In this document: piece after piece, positions 1 to 6,777 of the stretch | Layout: the number at the start of each line of letters is the position of its first letter | Numbering within the stretch: position 1 is the first letter of the stretch | Assembly (NCBI GenBank): GCA_003641645.1 | Contig: QNAZ01000012.1 | Location: 1 to 11,420, forward strand | Source of the DNA: Thermodesulfobacteriota bacterium | Lineage (GTDB): Bacteria > Desulfobacterota > Thermodesulfobacteria > Thermodesulfobacteriales > Thermodesulfobacteriaceae | Direction of reading: 5' to 3' | DNA: 11,420 nt | Program-made: the position numbers and the translations under genes | The notes under the pieces: generated by a model | The model's database searches: none | Told to the model about the DNA's origin: nothing | Seen by the model: the letters and a program-made list of their open reading frames with translations, nothing else

Positions 1-867
1 CTTATTCTGGTTTGTTTGATAGACTCTTTTAAAAATATCAAGAATTTAAAAGAAATTAAAAAATCCTTAGCTGATGAAGTTTGGTTTGTTATAAATTCTG
101 AATTAAAAGATTTTAAAGATGATCTTTACACTGAGGTTCTTACCCAAATAATTAAATCATCTCAACCTTATGGATTTTTTTTCCCTGCAACAAAAATAGG
201 AATGTCTTTAGCACCAAGAATTGCAGGAGCATTAAAAGTAGGGCTGTGTGCTCATGTTAATTATTTAGAAGTAAAAGATAATCAAATTGTAATGTCAAGA
301 CCAACATATGGAGAAAACATAATTGCTAAACTTGTGTCTAAAAGTTTTCCTGTTATGGCTACCATATCTTTGGGAGTTTTTAATATAAAATATGGAAAAG
401 AAGAACCTTTAATGAAAGAAATAATCTTTCCAGAAAATTTTTCCTGGAGTAGCAAACTAAAAATAAGAAATTTCATTCCTTCTAAGAAAAAACCTACCAA
501 ACTCTCTACAGCTAAAGTAGTGGTTTCAGGAGGCAGGGGACTTAAAAATAAAGAAACCTTCCAAAAACTTTTTGAGCTTGCAGAAATTTTAGGAGCTGAA
601 GTTGGAGCAACTCGTCCAGTATGCTATGAAGGTTGGGTAGAAGAAGAAAGAATGATAGGGGTGAGTGGAGTTACTGTTAAACCAAAGGTTTATATCGGTT
701 TTGGTATTTCTGGAGCTCTACAGCATACAGTTGGAATGGAAAACTCCGAGTTTATAGTTGCAATAAATATAGATAAAGAAGCCCCACTTGTTAAAATGGC
801 GAATCTGGCTTTAATATGTGATGCAAGAAAAATCCTCGAGCTTTTACTGAAAAAGTTAAAAAGTTAA
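1..867 (+). CDS. etfA: Electron transfer flavoprotein alpha subunit (EtfA/FixB family), 5'-truncated by window edge
   Basis: This is the FAD-binding alpha subunit of a heterodimeric electron transfer flavoprotein, a cytoplasmic carrier that passes electrons between dehydrogenases and membrane or bifurcating partners. The frame is open from base 1. A TTG at 16 could be called as a start, but the reading continues upstream as LILVC, which fits a beta-strand of the N-terminal domain, so roughly 30-45 codons are missing. Numbering from the TTG, the C-terminal FAD domain begins near residue 165. It shows SGGRG (171-175), the FAD-contacting TR pair (199-200, SR in many homologues), SG (217-218, TG in human ETF), GISGALQH (230-237) and the NID/EAP segment (251-256). 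An acidic residue usually found just before GW of the TRP..GW segment is Tyr here (CYEGW). The beta subunit would be expected upstream, outside the window. The 3' end overlaps the convergent glycosylase gene by 12 bp. The family call is secure, but the electron donor and acceptor cannot be deduced. Confidence 0.93.
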   Translation, partial: LILVCLIDSFKNIKNLKEIKKSLADEVWFVINSELKDFKDDLYTEVLTQIIKSSQPYGFFFPATKIGMSLAPRIAGALKVGLCAHVNYLEVKDNQIVMSRPTYGENIIAKLVSKSFPVMATISLGVFNIKYGKEEPLMKEIIFPENFSWSSKLKIRNFIPSKKKPTKLSTAKVVVSGGRGLKNKETFQKLFELAEILGAEVGATRPVCYEGWVEEERMIGVSGVTVKPKVYIGFGISGALQHTVGMENSEFIVAINIDKEAPLVKMANLALICDARKILELLLKKLKS

Positions 868-1416
868 TTCTTTTAATTTTCTAAAATCTTCCTCTAAAAT
901 TTTTTTAATTTCTGGAAATCTTATACCAGCTGCTGGATGGTAGGTAACAAAAAATTTCCTATTTTCTTCTTCTATCCACTTTCCTCTAAAATCTTTTAGC
1001 TTTTTATTAGGGAAAAATACTGAAAAGGCCACTTCACCTAATAAAATAAATATTTCTGGATTAATAATTTCAATTTGTTTCTTTAGCCAAGGAAAACAAG
1101 CTTCAATTTCCTCTTTTTTAGGTTTTCTATTAACTGGTGGTTGAGGAAGACATTTTAAAGGAGAGGTTATAAAAATTTCTTTTCTATTTAGACCTGCTAA
1201 TTTAAGAAGATAGTTCAAAAATTTTCCTGCAGGACCAACAAAGGGTCTCCCTGTTTTATCTTCTTGAACACCAGGAGCCTGTCCTATAATCATAACTTTT
1301 GCATTAGAAGGTCCTTCTCCCGGAACAACATTATTTCTCATTTTCCACAATTTGCATTTTTTACATTTTTTTATTTTTTCATTTAATTGTGCCAATTCTT
1401 TTTCCTTGGTTTTCAT
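856..1416 (-). CDS. Uracil-DNA glycosylase superfamily protein, Fe-S family 4-like, variant motif 1
   Basis: This is a 186-residue protein of the family-4 (UDGa) type, which removes uracil from deaminated DNA to start base excision repair. Four cysteines placed as in family 4 (C18, C21, C89, C107) should bind a [4Fe-4S] cluster. Further family hallmarks are EDKTGRPFVGPAG (52-64), LLG (126-128) and the leucine-loop motif HPAAG (160-164). The alignment to thermophilic family-4 enzymes runs to the C-terminus. Two key positions differ. Motif 1 reads GQAPG (45-49) instead of GEAPG or GEGPG. The segment usually reading TNxxKC is TSPLKC (84-89), so the Asn is Ser. Activity or substrate range may therefore differ from classical UDGa. 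The gene starts at ATG within a 4-nt ATGA overlap with the Mut7-C gene, has no Shine-Dalgarno of its own, and is probably translated by coupling as the last gene of the operon. Confidence 0.9.
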   Translation of the reverse strand: MKTKEKELAQLNEKIKKCKKCKLWKMRNNVVPGEGPSNAKVMIIGQAPGVQEDKTGRPFVGPAGKFLNYLLKLAGLNRKEIFITSPLKCLPQPPVNRKPKKEEIEACFPWLKKQIEIINPEIFILLGEVAFSVFFPNKKLKDFRGKWIEEENRKFFVTYHPAAGIRFPEIKKILEEDFRKLKELTF

Positions 1417-1865
1417 TTTTCAACCAGACTTTTTAATCTTTCTTCTAACCTTTTTATATGATCTCCCTGCCAATAAAGCTTCTTGCACCGAGGACAATAA
1501 TTAAATTCATCATAAAATTGATATACCTTCGGAGGGATTAAATCCTTAAAAGCTTCCTTTTTAACTGGAACCAATTCTTTTCCACAAATACTGCATATAT
1601 TAAGTTTAAGCTCAGTATTCAGATTTAATTTGTTTATAAGCATTTTAAACTGTGCTTTTAGAGTATCTCTTGGTAGAAGTAAATATTTTATTCCTGCTTT
1701 TTCAAGAATTTCTGCAGTTTTAGGACTGGTAATAAGAAAAAATTTGTCTTTATGTTTAAAGACTTCTTCTTTTGTTATTTTTCCTTCACAAATTTCAGTT
1801 TTATATCCTAAAAATCTAAGCCATTTATTTAAACCCTTTAAAGATGCTTCAAGAAAGAATTCCAT
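1413..1865 (-). CDS. Mut7-C (PIN-like) domain protein with C-terminal zinc ribbon
   Basis: This is a 150-residue protein matching the Mut7-C family: an N-terminal PIN-like nuclease fold followed by a zinc ribbon. The N-terminus (FLEASLKGLNKWLRFLGY, 4-21) matches the family pattern FLVDxMLGKLARWLRxLGY. The zinc ribbon has C91-x2-C94 and C124-x2-C127, followed by the family-typical YWQGDH (131-136). Family members are predicted RNases or nucleic-acid binders, but most bacterial ones are uncharacterised. The acidic residues of the putative active site are eroded: the first Asp is Glu6, and the usual LTRD reads ITSP (45-48), which removes a second conserved Asp. It may bind nucleic acid without cutting it, or cut poorly. 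It begins 1 nt after the aspS stop and overlaps the glycosylase start by 4 nt. No clear Shine-Dalgarno is visible. The family call is firm; the function is unknown. Confidence 0.85.
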   Translation of the reverse strand: MEFFLEASLKGLNKWLRFLGYKTEICEGKITKEEVFKHKDKFFLITSPKTAEILEKAGIKYLLLPRDTLKAQFKMLINKLNLNTELKLNICSICGKELVPVKKEAFKDLIPPKVYQFYDEFNYCPRCKKLYWQGDHIKRLEERLKSLVEK

Positions 1866-1866
1866 T

Positions 1867-3669
1867 TTAAGATTTTTCTTTTTTCTTTTCCCAACCTGGT
1901 AGAAGATGTAGTTCTAAAATTTGTTCAATTCTTACTTCAGATGGAGCACCTGTAAGTAAACATTGAGCTCTTTGAGTTTTGGGAAAGGGGATAACCTCTC
2001 TTATACTTTTTTTGCCAAGCATAAGCATAATTAAGCGATCAAGCCCAAAAGCAATACCTCCATGAGGAGGAGCACCATATTCTAAAGCTGTAAGTAAAAA
2101 TCCAAATTTTTCTTGAGCTTCTTCAGGACTTATATTTAAAAGTTTAAAAATTTTTTCTTGAAGTTCTCGTTTATGGATACGAATACTTCCTCCTCCTATC
2201 TCTACTCCATTTAGCACAATATCATAAGCTCTTGATTTAACCTTTAAAGGATCTGTCTCAAGAAAAGAAATATCTTCTTCCTTAGGATGAGTAAAAGGGT
2301 GATGCACAGAAACTAACCGATTTTCTTCTTCATCCCATTCAAATAATGGAAAATCTATTATCCATACAAAACTAAACTTATTCTCTGGAATAAGTCCTAA
2401 TTTTTTGGCTAAATGATTTCTCAATTCAGATAATATAAAATTCACAATATCTTCCTTATCTGCTACAAAAAAGAAAGTAGCAAATTCCTCTAAAGGATTA
2501 AAAATTTCTTCTAATTTTTCTAAAACTGATTTTTCAAAAAACTTAACAATTGGAGAGCTCCATTTTTTTTCAAAAGAATTTGCATTTTTATCATATTTTA
2601 TCCAAGCAAGACCTTTTGCTCCTAATTCCTGAGCAAATTTAGTTAAATCATCAAGTTCTTTTCTTGAAAAATTAGCAGGTGCTTTAAGACCTTTAATTAT
2701 ACCACCTGATTCTAAAGTATTTCTAAAAACTTTAAAAGAAGTATCTTTAAATAAATAAGAAAGATCTTTTAATTTCATATCAAATCTAATATCAGGTCTA
2801 TCTGTTCCATAATCTCTTAATGCAGTTTCATAAGAAAGTTTGGGAAAAGGAGTTTCTAAAGTAATGTTTAAAGTTTCTTTAAAAAGATAAGCCAGAAGTT
2901 CTTCTATTGTATTCATTATATCATTTTCATCTACAAAAGCCATTTCAATATCAAGTTGAGTAAATTCTGGTTGTCGATCTGCTCTTAAGTCTTCATCTCT
3001 AAAACACTTTACTATCTGATAGTATTTATCTATTCCTGCAATCATAAGAATTTGTTTAAAAAGTTGCGGAGATTGGGGTAGGGCATAAAATTTTCCTGGG
3101 TAAAGTCTACTTGGAACTAAATAATCTCTGGCTCCTTCAGGTGTGCTTTTAGTTAAAAATGGTGTCTCTATTTCTAAAAACCCTTTGTTATCTAAAAATT
3201 TTCTAATAGTTTGATTTACTTTATGTCTAAAAATAAATGGATTAAGACCATTCAAAGCCCTCATTTCTAAATAACGATATTTTAAACGAATTGCTTCTGA
3301 AACTTCAGAAAGATCTTCATCCATAGGGAAGGGTGGAGTTTTTGAAGTATTTAAAATTTCAACATCTGTAGCAACAAGTTCAATTTCTCCTGTGGGTATT
3401 TTAGGATTTTCCATCCCAGGAGGTCTTTTCCTTATTAAACCTTTTACACTTATTACATATTCTATTCTTATAGAATCTGCTAAATCATGTATTTTTGGAT
3501 CAATACCTTCTTCAAAAACTATCTGCAAAAGACCTGTTCTATCTCTTAAATCTATAAATATAACTCCTCCATGATCCCTTCTTCTTAAAACCCATCCTGA
3601 AACTATAACCTCTTTACCTATAAAGTTATTATTAAGCTCTCCTATGTAAAGAGTTCTCTTTAATCTCAT
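1867..3669 (-). CDS. aspS: Aspartate--tRNA ligase, bacterial type, predicted non-discriminating
   Basis: This is a class II aminoacyl-tRNA synthetase that charges tRNA-Asp with aspartate in the cytoplasm. The 600 residues match the bacterial AspRS length. The order is an OB-fold anticodon-binding domain (about 1-105), catalytic core with motif 1 (FLEIETPFLTKSTPEGARDY, 164-183), motif 2 (FRDEDLRADRQPEFTQLD, 223-240), the bacterial GAD insertion (about 285-425) and motif 3 (GIAFGLDRLIMLM, 538-550). A TTG three bases upstream could extend the protein by one residue. The ATG at 3669 is preferred because it lies 8 nt from a near-perfect Shine-Dalgarno. His33 in RRRDHGG and Gly85 in RPPGMENP match the residues associated with non-discriminating bacterial AspRS, which also aspartylates tRNA-Asn; discriminating enzymes usually have Leu and Lys there. 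It follows tatD by 14 nt and precedes the Mut7-C gene by 1 nt. Confidence 0.97.
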   Translation of the reverse strand: MRLKRTLYIGELNNNFIGKEVIVSGWVLRRRDHGGVIFIDLRDRTGLLQIVFEEGIDPKIHDLADSIRIEYVISVKGLIRKRPPGMENPKIPTGEIELVATDVEILNTSKTPPFPMDEDLSEVSEAIRLKYRYLEMRALNGLNPFIFRHKVNQTIRKFLDNKGFLEIETPFLTKSTPEGARDYLVPSRLYPGKFYALPQSPQLFKQILMIAGIDKYYQIVKCFRDEDLRADRQPEFTQLDIEMAFVDENDIMNTIEELLAYLFKETLNITLETPFPKLSYETALRDYGTDRPDIRFDMKLKDLSYLFKDTSFKVFRNTLESGGIIKGLKAPANFSRKELDDLTKFAQELGAKGLAWIKYDKNANSFEKKWSSPIVKFFEKSVLEKLEEIFNPLEEFATFFFVADKEDIVNFILSELRNHLAKKLGLIPENKFSFVWIIDFPLFEWDEEENRLVSVHHPFTHPKEEDISFLETDPLKVKSRAYDIVLNGVEIGGGSIRIHKRELQEKIFKLLNISPEEAQEKFGFLLTALEYGAPPHGGIAFGLDRLIMLMLGKKSIREVIPFPKTQRAQCLLTGAPSEVRIEQILELHLLPGWEKKKEKS

Positions 3670-3677
3670 CAAAAAAG

Positions 3678-3685
3678 ACCTCCTT
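3678..3685 (-). promoter_or_regulatory. Strong Shine-Dalgarno of aspS
   Basis: On the minus strand this reads AAGGAGGT, 8 nt before the aspS ATG at 3669. It is the best ribosome binding site in the window and decides the start in favour of ATG over the adjacent TTG at 3672. Its first bases overlap the tatD stop codon (3684-3686). Confidence 0.85.
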
Positions 3686-4457
3686 AAATTTTTAGGTTAA
3701 AATATTTTATAGCATTTTCTGTAGTTTTTTCAGCAATTTCTTCTAAATCACAATTTTTTATCTCCGCTATTTTGCGAGCTATATATATTAAAAAAGCAGG
3801 TTCGTTTCTCTTTCCTCTCATAGGATGCGGAGCTAAAAAAGGACTATCAGTTTCTAACATAAGTCTATCTATAGGAATAAATTTAACAGCTTCTCTTAAA
3901 TTTTCAGCTTTTTTAAAGGTTATTATTCCAGAGATAGAAATAAAACCTCCTAAGTCAAGAATTTTAGAAGCAATAGATTTATCAGAAGTATAACAATGAA
4001 AAAGAAGCTTTAATTCTGAATAATCTTTTAAAATATTCAAAACTTCTTTCCAAAAAAACTCATCTCCTCTTAAATGAAGAACTACAGGTTTATTATATTT
4101 TTTAGCTAATTCTAATTGTCTTAAAAAATGTTCATTTTGTATCTCTTTAGAAGAATATTGTTTAACCCAATCAAGTCCAATTTCTCCTATAGCGCAAATT
4201 TTTTCTATATTATCTTCCAAAAACTTGTAATCTTCTTCTTTAATTTTTTGAGTTTCATGTGGATGAAATCCAATTGCAGAAGATATAAAATCAGGATAAA
4301 GCTCTGCAAGCTCCAAAGCTTTTTTATTAGTAGGCATATCTATTCCAACTACTATAATATGAAAAATCTGATTATCTTTTGCTCTTTTAATTACAGCTTC
4401 TAAATCATCTTTAAAATTTGGAAAATTTAAATGTGTATGAGTATCAATAAATCTCAT
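3684..4457 (-). CDS. tatD: TatD family metal-dependent hydrolase (DNase)
   Basis: This is a 257-residue amidohydrolase-fold protein of the TatD/YcfH family, cytoplasmic nucleases (3'-5' DNase activity in studied members) linked to DNA repair or turnover. The name comes from a Tat operon, and no role in secretion is implied. The metal ligands are in place: IDTHTH with H7 and H9, E92 in GEIGLDW, H128 in VVLHLR, H154 in LLFHCY, and D204 in LETDSP, followed by the family motif LAPHPMRGKRNEP (208-220). The usual HSRD and HCFSG segments read HLRGD and HCYTSD, which keep the ligands. The open frame extends 27 codons upstream into the permease gene, but MRFIDTHTH at 4457 matches the family start and forms a 4-nt ATGA overlap with the permease stop. 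Substrate in vivo is uncertain. Confidence 0.94.
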   Translation of the reverse strand: MRFIDTHTHLNFPNFKDDLEAVIKRAKDNQIFHIIVVGIDMPTNKKALELAELYPDFISSAIGFHPHETQKIKEEDYKFLEDNIEKICAIGEIGLDWVKQYSSKEIQNEHFLRQLELAKKYNKPVVLHLRGDEFFWKEVLNILKDYSELKLLFHCYTSDKSIASKILDLGGFISISGIITFKKAENLREAVKFIPIDRLMLETDSPFLAPHPMRGKRNEPAFLIYIARKIAEIKNCDLEEIAEKTTENAIKYFNLKI

Positions 4458-5263
4458 TTTAAGAAACTCAAAATAAAGGATAATAAAATATATAAACTCA
4501 TAAATATAACTACTGCTCCAGAGAATGGAACATCCCAAAAAATAGAAATTATAGTTCCTCCTAAAATTCCTAAAATATTTAGTAAAATAGTGATTAGTAT
4601 TAAAAATTTAAAATTCTTTGTAAACTGTAAAACAAAGGAAGTGGAAAATATAAACAAAACTGAAACTAACAAAATTCCCATTAATTTTACTCCTATGATA
4701 ATCTGAAAAGTTACAAGTATTAAAAATAAAAGATTAGCCAGTTTAAAATCGAGACCTGGAAGCTCTTTATCAGTAATTTGAGCTATCCACAAAGGATAAA
4801 ACTTATAAAAAATAACCAAAGTAAAGAAAAATGTTATAAAACTTTCAAAAAACTCTTTATAAGTAATTCCAATTAAACTTCCAAAAAGATAAGAAAGAAT
4901 TCGTGCATCATATTGATAAGTTTTAGTAGCTAATATTAAAGCTATTCCTAATGCTAAATGTGTGACTATAGATGTAGAAGTATCTTCATAAAACTTAACT
5001 CTTTTTCTTAGAATCCATATTAAAGAAGTAAAAAGAAGGGTAAATATAGCTATAAAAGGAAAAGAAAAATAAAAAGGTATTTTATTTAAAACTATAGATG
5101 CCAAAATAATAGCTAAAAAATATACATGAGTTAAAGCATGAGGAAAGAGGGCATTTCTTTTTAAAATGAGAAAAGGAGAAGTAAAAGAAATAGATATTCC
5201 CAGTAATATACCAGACAAAACCCCCCATTTTACAAGAGAAAGAGAATCTAAAAAGAATTTCAT
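4454..5263 (-). CDS. ABC-3 family metal ion transporter permease (ZnuB-like)
   Basis: This is an integral membrane permease of the ABC-3 family (ZnuB, MntB, TroC type), which imports zinc, manganese or iron with an ATPase and an extracytoplasmic binding protein. It has about eight or nine strongly hydrophobic segments. Family features are the early cytoplasmic segment LILKRNALFPHALTH (compare R..YFGDTLAHA in ZnuB), YLFGSLIG, KLMGILLVSVL, and a C-terminal WDVPFSGA matching the D-P-SG-A motif. The PAA usually following the LLVSAL segment is absent (FIFSTS). ATG at 5263 gives 269 residues and starts 4 nt after the ATPase stop. An upstream in-frame TTG at 5287 would give 277 residues and a 20-nt overlap; neither has a convincing Shine-Dalgarno. 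The metal cannot be read from the sequence. Confidence 0.88.
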   Translation of the reverse strand: MKFFLDSLSLVKWGVLSGILLGISISFTSPFLILKRNALFPHALTHVYFLAIILASIVLNKIPFYFSFPFIAIFTLLFTSLIWILRKRVKFYEDTSTSIVTHLALGIALILATKTYQYDARILSYLFGSLIGITYKEFFESFITFFFTLVIFYKFYPLWIAQITDKELPGLDFKLANLLFLILVTFQIIIGVKLMGILLVSVLFIFSTSFVLQFTKNFKFLILITILLNILGILGGTIISIFWDVPFSGAVVIFMSLYILLSFILSFLK

Positions 5264-5267
5264 ATTT

Positions 5268-5999
5268 TTACCAATGAGTATGTTCAATTTTATGATATTC
5301 TGAGAAAAATTCTAATTTTTTAGCCATTACACAGAAACTCTCATGATCTCCATGGAAATAAAGTTTCTGATTTATGCAGGCGACTTTATCAATCCATTTA
5401 GTTAAAAGCCAAGTTTCGTGAGTGATTAAAATTATAGTAAGCCCCTTTTTATGAAATTCTTCCAATGTTTCATAAAAAACTTCTTGAGTAAAAAAATCCA
5501 GTCCTACAGAAGGTTCATCAAGTATTAAAAGTTCTGGATCTAAAATAAGAGCCCTTACAATATAAGCTCTTTGAAGTTGTCCATAAGAGAGTTCACCTAA
5601 TTTTTTATCAAGAAGGTCTTTTATTCCAAATTTTTCTATCAAATCTGTATTTAAATCTTTTTCGAAATTTTTTTTATACCACTTAAAAGGCATTAAAAGA
5701 AAATCTTTAACAGAAAGAGGTGTTAAAGAGTCAACCAAATCTCCTGCTCTTTGAGGAACATATCCAATTTTGAACCAGTCTTTAAAGTTTTTGATTTCTT
5801 CTCCCCAAAGAAATATTTTTCCCTTAATAGGTTTTAAAAAACCAAGAATACACCTTACAAGAGTAGTTTTACCACCTCCATTTGGTCCTATAAGAGCTAA
5901 ATAGTCCCCCTTTTCTACTTTTAAATTAATATCTTCTGAAATTAAATGATGTTCATAAGAGAAAAAAAGGTTTTTAACTTCAATAATTGTCTGATTCAT
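5268..5999 (-). CDS. Metal ABC transporter ATP-binding protein (ZnuC-like)
   Basis: This is a 243-residue ATPase that powers the neighbouring permease at the inner face of the membrane. The nucleotide-binding elements are complete: Walker A GPNGGGKTT (38-46), Q-loop VPQR (81-84), signature LSYGQLQR (137-144), Walker B LLILDEPSVGLD (157-168) and switch His194 in LITHE. The signature has Tyr where most ABC proteins have Gly (LSGGQ), and the residue after the switch His is Glu, not the common Asp. The C-terminus ends in EHTHW, a small His-bearing tail that could touch metal, though this is speculative. The start lies inside mazG (20-nt overlap) and the stop is 4 nt before the permease ATG. No gene for a solute-binding protein (ZnuA type) is present in the window, so it is presumably elsewhere. 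Confidence 0.93.
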   Translation of the reverse strand: MNQTIIEVKNLFFSYEHHLISEDINLKVEKGDYLALIGPNGGGKTTLVRCILGFLKPIKGKIFLWGEEIKNFKDWFKIGYVPQRAGDLVDSLTPLSVKDFLLMPFKWYKKNFEKDLNTDLIEKFGIKDLLDKKLGELSYGQLQRAYIVRALILDPELLILDEPSVGLDFFTQEVFYETLEEFHKKGLTIILITHETWLLTKWIDKVACINQKLYFHGDHESFCVMAKKLEFFSEYHKIEHTHW

Positions 6000-6777
6000 A
6001 AGATCTTTTTATTTCTTCCCATATTTTATCAATCTCTTTAATATTAAGATTTTCCCAAACCAAACCTCTTTTTTCTATTTCTTTTTCAAGCATTTTAAAA
6101 CGTTTTTCAAATTTGTTTAAGGAAATTTTTAAAGCTTCTTCAGGATTAATATTAAGTTTTCTTGAAAAATTAGCTATAGTAAACAAAAGATCTCCTATTT
6201 CTTCTTTTAATTTTTCTTTGGAAGGAATTTTTAATGAATTTTTAATTTCTTCAATTTCTTCTTGGATTTTATCAAGCACATCTTCTGCTTTTTCCCAGTC
6301 AAATCCAACTCTTCCTGCTCTTTCTCCTAATCTAAAAGCTCTTTGCAAAGCTGGTAAACTTTTGGGAATATTACCAAGAACTGAAGACTCTTTTCCTTCT
6401 TCCCTTTTAATTTTTAGCCATTTTGATATTACTTCCTCAGCATTCTTAGCAACTTCTTTTCCAAAAACATGAGGATGACGTCTGATCATTTTTTGAGCAG
6501 TAAAATAAAAAAGCTCTTTTAAAGTAAAAAGTTTTTTTTCTTCATAAAGGTATATAATAAAAATAAGAAGAAATAATAAATCTCCTAATTCTTCTCTTAT
6601 TTCTTCTGGATCTTCTTTATCAATAGCCTCTAAAACTTCATAAGTTTCTTCTATAAGATATTTTTTTAAGGTTTGCGGTGTCTGTTTTTTATCCCATGGA
6701 CAACCATTTTCACCTCTTAAAGTTTTAACAATATTCCAAAGTGTATAAATATCTGCTTTATCTTTTTCTATTTTCAT
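5980..6777 (-). CDS. mazG: Nucleoside triphosphate pyrophosphohydrolase MazG
   Basis: This is a 265-residue, two-domain MazG that hydrolyses (d)NTPs to monophosphates and pyrophosphate, a house-cleaning role against abnormal nucleotides and, in some bacteria, a stress-response role. Each half has the Mg-binding EExxE...ExxD pattern: EETYE (43-47) with EELGD (62-66), and EEIEE (173-177) with EEIGD (192-196). Other family marks are the N-terminal GCPWDKKQT (25-33), RRHPHVFG (99-106), LPALQRAFRLGERAGRVGFDW (141-161) and a C-terminal KIWEEIK. The length is standard. The ATG overlaps the leuD stop by 4 nt (ATGA) and no Shine-Dalgarno is visible, so translation is probably coupled. The last 20 nt overlap the ABC ATPase gene. 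No mazEF-like toxin-antitoxin genes accompany it. Confidence 0.96.
   Translation of the reverse strand: MKIEKDKADIYTLWNIVKTLRGENGCPWDKKQTPQTLKKYLIEETYEVLEAIDKEDPEEIREELGDLLFLLIFIIYLYEEKKLFTLKELFYFTAQKMIRRHPHVFGKEVAKNAEEVISKWLKIKREEGKESSVLGNIPKSLPALQRAFRLGERAGRVGFDWEKAEDVLDKIQEEIEEIKNSLKIPSKEKLKEEIGDLLFTIANFSRKLNINPEEALKISLNKFEKRFKMLEKEIEKRGLVWENLNIKEIDKIWEEIKRSYESDNY

Noticed and set aside
16..18. TTG at 16 as the true start of the ETF alpha gene
   Set aside because: The frame is open to base 1 and the upstream residues fit the N-terminal domain; the family needs more residues at its N-terminus.
868..910. Possible terminator with T-run after the ETF gene
   Set aside because: The T-runs belong to the AT-rich glycosylase coding sequence and no GC stem precedes them.
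4128..4403. Plus-strand open frames opposite tatD, aspS, mazG, leuC and leuD
   Set aside because: They are antisense shadows of well-conserved genes, with no family similarity and no ribosome binding sites.
4458..4538. In-frame 27-codon extension of TatD
   Set aside because: The family begins at the (M)xxIDTHTH segment, and the ATG at 4457 forms an ATGA overlap with the permease stop; the extension lies inside the permease gene.
5980..6777. MazG as part of a toxin-antitoxin or phage-defence locus
   Set aside because: It is a full two-domain housekeeping MazG inside an operon of metabolic genes; no toxin, antitoxin, nuclease-helicase or mobile gene lies nearby.
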